A DNA stretch of 64,000 nt from Myxococcales bacterium (lineage in GTDB: Bacteria; Myxococcota_A; Bradymonadia; UBA7976; UBA1532): positions 733,067 through 797,066 of the forward strand of contig JACKDP010000004.1 of NCBI GenBank assembly GCA_020633435.1, in the 5' to 3' direction. Made by a program: the position numbers and the translations under genes. A model generated the notes under the pieces. The model saw only the letters and a list, made by a program, of their open reading frames with translations. It was not told the origin of the DNA and searched no databases. Shown one piece after another: positions 26,719-35,254 of this stretch; the first letter of the stretch is position 1; the number at the start of each line of letters is the position of its first letter.

Positions 26719-27944
26719 CGGCGGGTGGGCTCGGTGATGGTGACGAGGCCGGGGGCCAGGCGATCGGCGGGGCGGGCCATGCCGGCGCGGCGGGCCGCCC
26801 ACTGGCGGTCGGCGAAGGTCGGGGGCGCGTCGAAGAGGGCCGCCGCCTCGGGCGTGCCCGGCGCGGGCACCGGCTGCCCCGCCTCCCGCAGGCGGTGCAG
26901 GTGCTCCATGGCGCTCATCGTGACGTGGGTCCGCTCGCAGACGTAGGGGCTGCGCCGGCCGGCGTCCCCCGTCTCGGCGTGGGACAGGCCCGGGCAGTAG
27001 TTGCACTTCGTGTGGAAGGTGCAGCCGTCGCAGTCCTGCAGGTAGGTGGCCCGGCGGATGGCCCGCAGCCGGTCGGCCTCGGGGTTGTGGTGCCAGAGCG
27101 TCTCGAAGGGCGTCGTGCGCAGGTCGCCGATGGGCTCGCGCCAGTTGATGCAGGCGTACAGCCGGCCGTCGGGGCTGATGTAGCCGCTCACGGTGCCCGC
27201 CGAGCAGGTGCGGCGATCCGAGGGCGTGTCGGGGAGCTGGTCGAGGGGCGCCGCCTCGGCCACCCGGTCCCGGGCCGCGTGCAGGAGGGCCAGGATGCGC
27301 TCCGTCGGGTGCACGCCGATCTGGCAGAGGCCGAAGTCGCTCTCGTCGTCGGGCACGATGTGGCCGTCGATCTCCCAGGTGGCGCCGATGGCCTCGGCGA
27401 CGGCGCCCACCCGGTGCCAGGAGCCGCGGTTGTGCAGCATCACCGGCGTCTTGAAGGCCACCTTCACCCCGCGCGCGACGAGGCGGCGGGCGGCGTCCAG
27501 CGTCTTCTGGTGGCTGCCGGGGATGAGCGTCACGGCCTCGTGGTCGGCCGCCTCGTCCGAGTAGACCGAGAGCGCCACGCGGTGCACCTGCATGGCCGCC
27601 AGGCGGTCGGCGAGGGCGTCGTCGATGAAGTTGCCATGGGAGTTGATCTTGACGTCGAAGTCGCGGGCCCGGGCGGCCTCCATGAAGTCGACGGCGTCGG
27701 GGCGCAGGAACGGATCGCCCCCCGAGAACAGGATGGACATGACGCCCGCGGCGGCGAGCTGGTCGAGGATGCCGACGCCCTCGGCGAGCGTCAGCTCGTC
27801 CTGGTGGCGGTCGACCAGGTAGCAGTGGACGCACTTGTGGTCGCAGCGCCAGGTGAGATCCCAGTGGACGGAGAGGGGGATGGCGCGCTCGAGGGCCTCC
27901 TGGAAGAAGCTCTGGAAGCGCCCGCTCGGATCGTCGTAAGCCAT
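26715..27944 (-). CDS. Radical SAM/SPASM-domain peptide-modifying enzyme
   Basis: A 409-residue radical SAM enzyme. The cluster motif is C34-x3-C38-x2-C41 (WRCDHKCVHCYLVD), the GGDPFLRPD motif is present (ILFSGGDPF), and a TIM-barrel region runs to about residue 230. A SPASM-like C-terminal region carries auxiliary cluster cysteines: RRTCSAGTVSGYISPDGRLY, then CINW, then CDGCTFHTKCNYCPGLSH and YVCERTHV. SPASM enzymes typically modify ribosomal peptides (thioether, C-C or epimerisation chemistry). GGAGGGACC precedes the ATG. It sits downstream of a Cys-containing short peptide gene and an HprK-like gene and is coupled to a peptidase. The reaction type cannot be inferred from sequence. Confidence 0.87.
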   Translation of the reverse strand: MAYDDPSGRFQSFFQEALERAIPLSVHWDLTWRCDHKCVHCYLVDRHQDELTLAEGVGILDQLAAAGVMSILFSGGDPFLRPDAVDFMEAARARDFDVKINSHGNFIDDALADRLAAMQVHRVALSVYSDEAADHEAVTLIPGSHQKTLDAARRLVARGVKVAFKTPVMLHNRGSWHRVGAVAEAIGATWEIDGHIVPDDESDFGLCQIGVHPTERILALLHAARDRVAEAAPLDQLPDTPSDRRTCSAGTVSGYISPDGRLYACINWREPIGDLRTTPFETLWHHNPEADRLRAIRRATYLQDCDGCTFHTKCNYCPGLSHAETGDAGRRSPYVCERTHVTMSAMEHLHRLREAGQPVPAPGTPEAAALFDAPPTFADRQWAARRAGMARPADRLAPGLVTITEPTRR

Positions 27945-28663
27945 GGTCCCTCCAGGGGAAACTCGAGCCAGACACAGGCCGCGGCCGCCGCGGCGTCGCA
28001 GGCGATCTCGAAGGCCGTCGCCCGGGCCCAGGCGTCGGCGCGCTGCAGCGCCACGGCCCGGATGAGGCCCGCCGCGGCGACATCCGACGGCGCGGGCCAG
28101 CAGCGCGGGGCGCTCGCCTGCACGAGGCCGACGAGGCGACCCAGGGGCACCTCGCCGGCGTCGAGGGGCAGCGGGCGATCCGCGCTCCAGAACGGGGTGC
28201 CCCCCACCACGAAGCCGGTAGGCGTCCGCCGCAGGACGCAGAGCTCGTCGGCCAGCACGCGATCGAAGCCGCCGCGCCGCGCCGCCGTGCTCTTGCCCGT
28301 GCCCGAGGGCCCCGGCATCAGCCAGGCCTCGCCGTCCACCACCCCCGCCGAGGCGTGCACCAGCACCCCGCCCCGGGCCAGCAGCGCGGCCTCCAGGGTG
28401 AGCTGCAGGGCGGCCTCGAAGGCCCCGAGGCTGTCGTCCACCGCCGCCCAGGCCTGGGCGCCATCCGTGTGGAAGGCCAGATCCGGGCGCTCGAGCGAGA
28501 AGGTGGGGGGGAAGGCCGGGGCCGGGCTCCCCGGCGGCACCAGCGCGAGGGTCAGCTCGGCGGGGCCCGCCTGCAGGAAGGGCCCGAGGTCGGCGAGGTG
28601 CCGCGCGGGGCCGTCCCAGGCCGTCACGCCCAGGCGCAGGCCCCCGATGCGCACCCCCCGCAC
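27791..28663 (-). CDS. HPr kinase-like (HprK-related) ATP-binding protein
   Basis: A 290-residue reading frame with a GTG start and GAGGG just upstream. The centre is HprK-like: VLVHASAGVVDGEAWLMPG, Walker A GPSGTGKST (residues 118-126), then LADELCVLRRTPTGFVVGG. HprK-related kinases are known companions of PqqD-type proteins in predicted peptide-modification loci; true HPr partners are not present here. The last 50 codons overlap the radical SAM gene in another frame and look noncoding (Ser/Thr/Ala-rich). The family part ends near WLEFPLEGPW, right at the rSAM ATG. A recent frameshift or stop loss could explain the tail. It may phosphorylate the peptide or act as an ATP-dependent chaperone; this is inference. 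Confidence 0.72.
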   Translation of the reverse strand: MRGVRIGGLRLGVTAWDGPARHLADLGPFLQAGPAELTLALVPPGSPAPAFPPTFSLERPDLAFHTDGAQAWAAVDDSLGAFEAALQLTLEAALLARGGVLVHASAGVVDGEAWLMPGPSGTGKSTAARRGGFDRVLADELCVLRRTPTGFVVGGTPFWSADRPLPLDAGEVPLGRLVGLVQASAPRCWPAPSDVAAAGLIRAVALQRADAWARATAFEIACDAAAAAACVWLEFPLEGPWLTTIRAGASRASSRRPSSAPSPSPSTGISPGAATTSASTATWSTATRTS

Positions 28664-28670
28664 GCGACCC

Positions 28671-28832
28671 TCAGGACTGCATGGCGCAGAACGCGGGCGG
28701 CGCCATGGCCTGGTTCAGGCAGCCCGCGCAGGAGAGCGCCTGCCGCTCGAAGGCCAGCGAGGTGATGAACCCGGGCTTCTCGTAGGTCCGCTTGCGGCGC
28801 TGCTCGGGCGCCGGCTTCTTGTCGTCCTTCAC
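28671..28832 (-). CDS. Candidate RiPP precursor peptide (53 residues, three Cys)
   Basis: GTG start with AAGGAG 7 nt upstream. Residues 1-15 are Lys/Arg/Glu-rich (MKDDKKPAPEQRRKR), then TYEKPGF (16-22), similar to the YxxP leader motif read by PqqD-like proteins. LAFERQALSC (26-35) resembles the 'FExxALxC' end of leaders in several predicted radical SAM-modified peptides. The C-terminal core-like part carries C35, C38 and C49 and ends CAMQS. It lies 22 nt after the giant lipoprotein gene and 7 nt before the HprK-like gene, inside an operon with PqqD, radical SAM/SPASM and S26 peptidase genes. It is too short for standard ORF cut-offs. Function is inferred from context. Confidence 0.68.
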   Translation of the reverse strand: MKDDKKPAPEQRRKRTYEKPGFITSLAFERQALSCAGCLNQAMAPPAFCAMQS

Positions 28833-28854
28833 GGTCGCGCTCCTTCGATCCTCG

Positions 28855-31800
28855 TCAGTAGTGCACGGCGAGGCGCAGAGCGCCGCCGGCCAGCTTGTAC
28901 ACGGTGGCCAGGTCGTCGAACCCGTCGCCGTTGAAGTCCCCCAGGCCCGCCGCCCCGAAGCGCGGCCGGTTGGGCTGGGAGAAGCGCGCCTGGGGCTCGC
29001 GGGGCACGTCGACGCGCCCCCCGAAGCGGCCGACGCCGTCGTTGTAGAACAAGAAGGCGTCCTGGGGCCGCCCCTGGTCGTCGCGGTGCGTCACGAGGAG
29101 ATCGATGTCCCCGTCGCCGTCCACGTCGCCCGCCAGATCGAAGTTCACGCCGAACTGCACCTCGGGGCGGCCGAAGCACTCGAGGGCCGCCAGGTCGCTG
29201 TCGAAGACGGCGATCTGCTTGAAGCTGCGGGCGCCGACCAGCAGGTCGGGGGCCCCGTCGCCGGTCAGATCCGCGCCGCCCGCCAGCCAGGTGCCGAAGG
29301 TGCCGGGCTGGGCCGAGCAGGGGTTGACCAGCGCCACGGCGCGGTCGCCCGCGTCGACAAAGCGCAAGGTATCCGCGGGGTTCTGGGCGCCGTAGAAGAC
29401 GAACACCGCGTCCAGGTTGCCGCCGGCGGTCAGGGCCAGGTCGGCCTGGCCGTCGCCGTCCAGGTCACCCGCGCCCGTCCCGAAGACGCCGGCGTTGGCC
29501 AGGGGCAGCTCGATGGCCATCTGGCCCGCCGCCGCGTCGAGGGCGGTGGCGTCCACCTCGGCCGGCCACGCGGCGCGGCCGCCGACCACGAAGGCGGTGT
29601 TGCCGCCGCCCGCCGGGGAGCCGCCGATGAGGATGTCGCCGAAGCCGCCGGCCCCGAAGAAGTCGCCCACGCCGGTGACGAAGCTCGCCACGCGGCCGGG
29701 GACCACGATCACGGTGTCGGGGGTGGCCACGTCGGCGCGATCGCAGCCGCCGCCCGCGGGGCAGCCCAGGTAGATGGCCACCCGGGTCGTCGCGAAGTCG
29801 GGGCTGTAGCCGAGCAGCGCCACGTCGGGGGCGCCGTCGCCGTTCACGTCGCCCAGCGAGCCGCCGTCGGTGGCGTGGTAGATGGTGTTGGGGGCCGCCT
29901 CCAGCTCCACGAGCTGGGCCGCTGCGGGATCGGCGGCGCCGAAGACCACCGCCGCCGCCGCCTCGCCCGTGATGCGGTTGCCGTAGACGAGCACGTCGGC
30001 CCGGCCGTCGCCGTCCAGGTCGCCCGGGCCCTCCACCAGCGAGCCGGCGTTGAAGAAGTCATCGCCGCCCCAGCCCGCCGCGGGGGCCAGGTCGAACGTG
30101 GCGGTGGGCATGGTCAGGTCGACCGCCACGGAGACCCAGGGCCCCTCGCGGTCGCGGTCGTCCACCGCGCGGATGGCGATGTGGTGCACGGCGTTCACCG
30201 TGAGCAGGCCCGTCGTCGAGATGACCTCGAGCTGCCCCGGATCGACGGTGGCGCGGGTGGCCAGGATGGCCGTGGCGGCCTGCCAGTCGGCCTCCGTCAC
30301 GATGGGCTGGCGGGCGGTGCGGAAGCGGTAGCGGACCACGCGGCCGCCGCCGTCCCCGTCGTCGCCGGGCGCCACGAAGCTGAACTGCAGGCGCGGCCGC
30401 CGGCGGTTGCGGATGTCGACGACCGGGTCCACGACGCCCGGGGCGCTGGCGTCGCCCTCGATGGCCCGCTCGGCGCAGCCCTCGTTGCCGCCCGCGTCGG
30501 TGACGCAGACCCGCAGGGTGCTGGGGCCGGTGGGGATGGTGACGAGGCCGAAGTCGACGATGGTGGGCGAGCCCGGGGCCACGTCGATGGGGCCAGCGAT
30601 GACGGCGCCGTCCACCTCGAGGGTGGCGGTGCGGGCAGAATCCTCAGGCGCTTCAACGACTTCCGCCGCCACCTGCGTCTGGAGCCCGGGGGCCGGGTCC
30701 TCATCGTCGAGGATGATGGCCGGCTCCGGGCCGGCCGGGACGGAGATGGCGACGGTGGGGGCCGTGAGGTCCACGACCACGCGGGCGGGCTGGGAGTCGG
30801 TGGCCTGGCCGAGCAGCGTCACGCGCACCGCGAGCAGGTGCTCGCCAGGGGCCAGGACGACGTCGGGGAAGGTCACGGCGCCCGCGCCGACGAGCTGGGG
30901 GTCGCCCACGGGGACGCCATCCACCAGCAGCCGGGCCGTCGCGGCGGCGCAGAGGACCGCCACCTGGGCGTCCACGTCGACCTGCAGGCCGCCCGCCACC
31001 TCGACGCCGTCGCCGGGGCCGAGGACGACGTCGCCCGCCAGGCCCACGAGGGCGCTCGCGCAGCCCCCGGCCTCGGCGCGCACGTTCGTCACGGGGCTGC
31101 GGCCCGCGTTGCCGCAGGCGTCGGTGACCTGGGCGCTGAGGGCGTGGTCGCCGTCGGGCAGCGTCAGCAGGGCGTCCACGGGCTGCCCGCCGTTGGCCGG
31201 CAGCGGCGAGGGCGTCGTGACGAGGGCCTGGGCCCCCGAGCGGATGGTGATGGGGCGGCCGTCCTCGGCGCCGTCGCCGGGGAAGCTCACCCGCACGGCG
31301 AGCTGCAGCCCGTCGCTGGCGTCGGCGTTGGCGTCGTCGGCCAGGGTGTAGACGCGGCCCTCCTCGACGCCCTCCAGGGCGGGGGCGGGGGGCACGGTGT
31401 CGACGCGCAGGGCCACCGGCAGCGGGCTGTCCCAGTCGTCGCCGTTGGCGCCGGCCGCGAAGCCGCCGACGCTGCCCACGTTGCCGCAGGCGTCCACGAC
31501 GGTCACGAGCAGGTCCACGTCGCCCTCGGCCATGCTCACGGCCGGGAAGTCGTAGCGGGCGCGGTCCGTGTCGACGGGATCCACCGCGCCATCGCCGGTG
31601 TCGAGGGCGACGGTGACCGTCTCCCCCTCCGTCCGGCCGGTGCGCACCTGCACCGGGGCCTGCAGCCCCGCCGCCATGTCCACGTCGGCCGCGGCGTTGA
31701 GGCACTGGCCCGCCATCAGGTTCACCAGCGACGGCGTGGGGGCGGTGGTGTCCACCTCCACCACGATCAGGTTGGCGCCGCCGGCCCCGGGCAGGGGGTT

Positions 31801-34758
31801 GCCGGCCGCGTCCGTGGCCTGCAGGAAGAGGGTGTGCTGCCCCTCCGGGAGCTGGATGTCGATGGCGCCCGCGTCGCCGGCCACCACGCCGCGGCCCACG
31901 GCCACGTCGCCAGGCTGCTGGCGGACCGCCACGGTGCGGCCATCCTCCAGCCCCACCGTCTGGAAGCGCACCGTCAGGTCGGCCACGCCCCCGTTCTGCA
32001 CGTCGTTGAGCCGCTCCTGGCGGTTGACGCAGCCGTCGCCGTCATCCTCGACGATGACGGCCGAGACGACCGTGGGCGCGGTGCAGTCCGCCCGCACCGT
32101 CACCACGGCCGAGGCGGTGCCGTCGGGGCCCGTCGAGACCACCCGCAGGCGGTGCGTGCCATCGGCCAGCGTCACGGGGCAGGTCAGGTTCTGGCCGGCG
32201 CCGCCCGCGCTCACGCAGGGCGCGCGGCTCGCCGCGGAGTCGCCGCCGCAGGCCGCCGGGCCCGCGCCCTGGTCCACGTCGGTGCAGACCACGAAGTCGG
32301 CGCCGGCCTCGAAGCCCTCGCCGCCGGCCCGCACGTCGATCTGGCAGCCCGCGATGGCGGGATCCTCGTCCTGCGCGGCCCGCACGGACTCGCCATCCCC
32401 GGGGGCGGTGATGAAGAGGCGCTGGTCGCCCCCGCCGCAGCCCACCGTCTGCACGACGACGTCCATCATGGCCTCGTTGCCCGCGCAGTCGGTGCCGCGC
32501 AGGTGCACCACGTTGGCCCCGGCGACGAAGTCGAGCACCTCGGTCACCCGCAGGCCGGCGGCGTCCACCGGGCCGCAGCTCTCGGCGCCGTCGTTGAGGC
32601 GGTAGCAGATCTCGGTGGCGCGCTGGTCCACGGCGCTCAGCGTCAGCGCGGCCTGCACGCAGTCATCGAGGTCGCCGTTGGCGTCGTTGGCCAGCCCCAG
32701 CGGGCCGGCGGGCTCGGCGATGCCCAGGTCGGGGGCGCGGGTGTCGACGAAGAAGGTGACGGCGGCGGCGGGATCGATGGTGACGACGCCGGCGTCGCTC
32801 ATGCCGCTCACGGCAAGGGCGTACTGGCCGTCGGCCAGCGGGGCGGGCTGGCCGGCCTCGCCCAGCGTCACGCCGTAGCGGTCGGGGCCTTCCTCCAGCA
32901 GCGGCACCTCGATGGGCTCGGCGCCGCGGCCCAGCAGGGTGGCGGTGAGCTGCGCGTTGTTCGCCGACAGGTCGTTGCCGTCGCCGGCGATGCGCACGCG
33001 GCCCGAGTCGAGGCACTGCGGATCGGGGCCCGGGATGGGCTGGCGCAGGTGGAAGGTGGGCCGCCCGAAGTCGATGCGGAAGCCCACCGCCGGGTTGATG
33101 ATCGGGTTCGGCGTCGGCGCGGCCGTCGCACGGCAGCGGATCTGGCCGGCGTCCGCCGCGATGAAGCTCACCGCGATGGTCACCTCGTCGCGATCGTCGC
33201 GATCGGACCGGCGGGCGGGGGTGTCGGTGCGGTCGTGGAACACGCCGTCGTTGCCGCACTCCACCCGGATTTCGTAGTCGGTCTCGGGGGTTTCGCGCAC
33301 GTCGTCCACGCGGACGCGCACCGGCACCTGCAGGCCCGGCAGGTCGGCGTCGGCGTCCACCGGGATGGCGTCATCGCCGGGCTCGACGATGGTCAGCACC
33401 GGCTGCACGCCGTCGAAGCAGCCCTGGTAGCCGGGCGACGAGACGCCGGCGCCGCAGACGTCGCTGGCCGAAGCCTGGATCTGGACGGGGCAGGCGTAGG
33501 GGCCGGGCACGACCAGCGCGAAGCTGCCGTCGGCCTGGATCTCGGCCTCCAGGTCCCCGGCCGTGACGACCGTGCCGGGGTTGAGGCCGGTGCTGGTGCC
33601 GCGGACGGTCCACTGGATGCCGTCCACGTTGGCGTCCGCGTCGGCGAGGGTGAAGGCGTTGACGCCGGCGTCCAGCGCCAGATCGAGGCTGGCCGGCGCG
33701 GCCGGCCCCACCGTGAGGGTGTAGGGATCGAGGTCGGTGACGAGGCCGCCGGCCGTCGTGGCGGTGGCCTGGATGTCGTTGGCGCCGGGCTCGAGCGTCA
33801 GGACCGTCTCGACGCGGCCATCGACCACGTCGAGCAGCTCCGTGGCCAGGCCGTTGACCTGGAAGGCGACCTGCCCGCAGTTCGTCTCGGCGGCGAACGT
33901 GACCTGGATGCCAGCGGCCTCGGCGTCCTCGTCGTCGGCCTCCGTCAGCTCGCAGCCCGCCCCGCCGTCGGCGGGGGTCACCGTCAGCGCGCAGCCGGGC
34001 ACCCGCACCGTCACGCCGATCTCGGCCCGGACCTCCTGGCCCGTGGGCCCGGTGGCCACGGCCGCCAGCCGCGACGCCGTGCCCGCGCCATCCCCGATGG
34101 GCAGGGTGACGCCGCTGAACCGGACGGTGCCCGCGTCCACCGCGGCCGCCCCGGCCTCGGCGCCGTTGACCTCGAGGCGGACGTCCCCGTCCACCGCGCC
34201 GGCCACCGCCACCTCCACGTCGATCTGCAGGTCATCCGCCAGGTCGGCGTCGCCGGCGGCGTCGAGCTCGGCGCCGTCGGTCGGCTGGACGAACATCAGC
34301 GACGGCCCCTCGGCGCAGGCCGGATCGGCCGGATCGAGGGCCGCGATGAACCGCCGCTCCGACGAGGCGACCACCGCCACGCCGCGCACGATCTCCACCG
34401 ACAGGATCTGGTCCCCGAGGTTGAGCCGGTAGCGGGGGAACGTCACGGTGCCGGAGACCGGCACCTCCATCTCCACCTGGGAGTCGGCCTGGCCCACCTG
34501 GCGCAGCCGCGCGACGAGGCCGCTGGTGTCGGCGCCCTTCAGGCGGACGAGCACCGAGACGTCGTACTCCAGGAAGTCGAGGGTGGCGGGATCGCCATCG
34601 TCGGCGCAGCCCAGGAGCTCCCCCGCCCGGGTGGGCGTGATGAACTCCACCGAGACCTGCGACTGGCTCGGCTCCCCGCTGTCGTCACAGGCAGAGAAGA
34701 CGCCGGCCAGCGCCGCCAGGCCGATCATCTTCCACGCCGCCTTGCCCCAACTGATCAT
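28855..34758 (-). CDS. Giant Ig-like/FG-GAP surface lipoprotein (1,967 residues)
   Basis: Lipoprotein signal LAALAGVFSAC, with GGAGGT upstream of the ATG. The first 1,500 residues are a chain of 12 or more beta-sandwich (Ig/Big-like) domains, each with a V-x-I/V-x-V-P-A-G or LPxGxHxLxVxVTDAxGN-type ending, for example LPEGQHTLFLQATDAAGNP and ADGTHRLRVVSTGPDGTA. Paired cysteines recur. One fibronectin-like segment lies near residue 1,480. The C-terminal 400 residues are FG-GAP/integrin-like blades (DLDGDGRADVLVYGNR, DVNGDGAPDVALLGY, DVDGDGDIDLLVTHRD). It is between the PqqD-like gene and the peptide gene on one strand (gaps 64 and 22 nt), so probably cotranscribed. Likely a long outer-membrane adhesin; a link to the peptide is unproven. 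Confidence 0.78.
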   Translation of the reverse strand: MISWGKAAWKMIGLAALAGVFSACDDSGEPSQSQVSVEFITPTRAGELLGCADDGDPATLDFLEYDVSVLVRLKGADTSGLVARLRQVGQADSQVEMEVPVSGTVTFPRYRLNLGDQILSVEIVRGVAVVASSERRFIAALDPADPACAEGPSLMFVQPTDGAELDAAGDADLADDLQIDVEVAVAGAVDGDVRLEVNGAEAGAAAVDAGTVRFSGVTLPIGDGAGTASRLAAVATGPTGQEVRAEIGVTVRVPGCALTVTPADGGAGCELTEADDEDAEAAGIQVTFAAETNCGQVAFQVNGLATELLDVVDGRVETVLTLEPGANDIQATATTAGGLVTDLDPYTLTVGPAAPASLDLALDAGVNAFTLADADANVDGIQWTVRGTSTGLNPGTVVTAGDLEAEIQADGSFALVVPGPYACPVQIQASASDVCGAGVSSPGYQGCFDGVQPVLTIVEPGDDAIPVDADADLPGLQVPVRVRVDDVRETPETDYEIRVECGNDGVFHDRTDTPARRSDRDDRDEVTIAVSFIAADAGQIRCRATAAPTPNPIINPAVGFRIDFGRPTFHLRQPIPGPDPQCLDSGRVRIAGDGNDLSANNAQLTATLLGRGAEPIEVPLLEEGPDRYGVTLGEAGQPAPLADGQYALAVSGMSDAGVVTIDPAAAVTFFVDTRAPDLGIAEPAGPLGLANDANGDLDDCVQAALTLSAVDQRATEICYRLNDGAESCGPVDAAGLRVTEVLDFVAGANVVHLRGTDCAGNEAMMDVVVQTVGCGGGDQRLFITAPGDGESVRAAQDEDPAIAGCQIDVRAGGEGFEAGADFVVCTDVDQGAGPAACGGDSAASRAPCVSAGGAGQNLTCPVTLADGTHRLRVVSTGPDGTASAVVTVRADCTAPTVVSAVIVEDDGDGCVNRQERLNDVQNGGVADLTVRFQTVGLEDGRTVAVRQQPGDVAVGRGVVAGDAGAIDIQLPEGQHTLFLQATDAAGNPLPGAGGANLIVVEVDTTAPTPSLVNLMAGQCLNAAADVDMAAGLQAPVQVRTGRTEGETVTVALDTGDGAVDPVDTDRARYDFPAVSMAEGDVDLLVTVVDACGNVGSVGGFAAGANGDDWDSPLPVALRVDTVPPAPALEGVEEGRVYTLADDANADASDGLQLAVRVSFPGDGAEDGRPITIRSGAQALVTTPSPLPANGGQPVDALLTLPDGDHALSAQVTDACGNAGRSPVTNVRAEAGGCASALVGLAGDVVLGPGDGVEVAGGLQVDVDAQVAVLCAAATARLLVDGVPVGDPQLVGAGAVTFPDVVLAPGEHLLAVRVTLLGQATDSQPARVVVDLTAPTVAISVPAGPEPAIILDDEDPAPGLQTQVAAEVVEAPEDSARTATLEVDGAVIAGPIDVAPGSPTIVDFGLVTIPTGPSTLRVCVTDAGGNEGCAERAIEGDASAPGVVDPVVDIRNRRRPRLQFSFVAPGDDGDGGGRVVRYRFRTARQPIVTEADWQAATAILATRATVDPGQLEVISTTGLLTVNAVHHIAIRAVDDRDREGPWVSVAVDLTMPTATFDLAPAAGWGGDDFFNAGSLVEGPGDLDGDGRADVLVYGNRITGEAAAAVVFGAADPAAAQLVELEAAPNTIYHATDGGSLGDVNGDGAPDVALLGYSPDFATTRVAIYLGCPAGGGCDRADVATPDTVIVVPGRVASFVTGVGDFFGAGGFGDILIGGSPAGGGNTAFVVGGRAAWPAEVDATALDAAAGQMAIELPLANAGVFGTGAGDLDGDGQADLALTAGGNLDAVFVFYGAQNPADTLRFVDAGDRAVALVNPCSAQPGTFGTWLAGGADLTGDGAPDLLVGARSFKQIAVFDSDLAALECFGRPEVQFGVNFDLAGDVDGDGDIDLLVTHRDDQGRPQDAFLFYNDGVGRFGGRVDVPREPQARFSQPNRPRFGAAGLGDFNGDGFDDLATVYKLAGGALRLAVHY

Positions 34759-34822
34759 CCTCACCGACCTCCGGGGCCCCGCCCCGCCTCGTGAACCAGG
34801 ATCGGCCTCCCCGGCCGACCAC

Positions 34823-35104
34823 CTACGCGTAGCGCACCATGCCCCGGGCCTCGAGCTCGTCGAGGAACGCCTGCACATCCGCCCGCGCCTCCGCCTCCGC
34901 CACCTCGAACTCGGCCACGACCGCGGCCGCCAGGGCGTCCGCGCCATGCCGGCGCTCGCGGATGAGGCCCCAGATGAAGGAGCCTACGTCGTTGAGCCGC
35001 TCGATGCGGTCCTGGCCGGCGTCCAGCAGGAGCGCGCGCCCGTCGATGACGCGGGACACGACACGCGAGCCAGGGACCGGAATGGGCACGGGGGAATCGG
35101 ACAC
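34823..35104 (-). CDS. PqqD-like RiPP recognition protein
   Basis: A 93-residue protein with a winged-helix PqqD pattern: ALLLDAGQDRIERLNDVGSFIWGLI, then a helix, then VAEFEVAEAEARADVQAFLDEL and a final strand MVRYA. PqqD-family domains bind leader peptides and present them to radical SAM or other enzymes. GTG start with GGAGG 5 nt upstream. It is the first gene of the operon that ends with the S26 peptidase, about 6 kb upstream of the candidate precursor because the giant lipoprotein gene lies between. Confidence 0.83.
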   Translation of the reverse strand: MSDSPVPIPVPGSRVVSRVIDGRALLLDAGQDRIERLNDVGSFIWGLIRERRHGADALAAAVVAEFEVAEAEARADVQAFLDELEARGMVRYA

Positions 35105-35125
35105 GGCGCCTCCGAAGCGGGGACC

Positions 35126-35155
35126 ACGATAGTTTGGCCCCGCGCACCGGGTCAA
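35126..35155 (-). promoter_or_regulatory. Putative sigma70-type promoter of the pqqD-like operon
   Basis: On the minus strand TTGACC (35155-35150) and TATCGT (35131-35126) are separated by 18 nt. They lie about 22 nt before the pqqD-like GTG. The match is good for -35 and moderate for -10. Local sequence is less GC-rich than its surroundings. Confidence 0.4.
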
Positions 35156-35202
35156 TATCCACCCCGCGGACCAGAGCACTGCAAATATGCGGAAATTCGG
35201 GA

Positions 35203-35226
35203 AAAACCCGCCTGAACGCGGGGTTT
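35203..35226 (-). terminator. Probable terminator after etfA
   Basis: AAACCCGC and GCGGGGTTT form a stem with one unpaired G around CTGAAC, about 30 nt past the etfA stop on the minus strand. The A/T-rich stem base gives a short U-run on the transcript (AAACCCCGC...GCGGGTTTTTCCC). It separates the etf operon from the pqqD-like operon downstream. Confidence 0.55.
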
Positions 35227-35254
35227 GGGCGGGCGCGCGGGGCGGGGGATCGGG

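Noticed and set aside
28792..34794. 2,000-codon plus-strand open frame opposite the giant lipoprotein
   Set aside because: Long antisense frames are expected at this GC; composition (His/Gly/Arg/Val-rich) is not protein-like, and the minus strand encodes FG-GAP and Ig-like domains with a lipobox.
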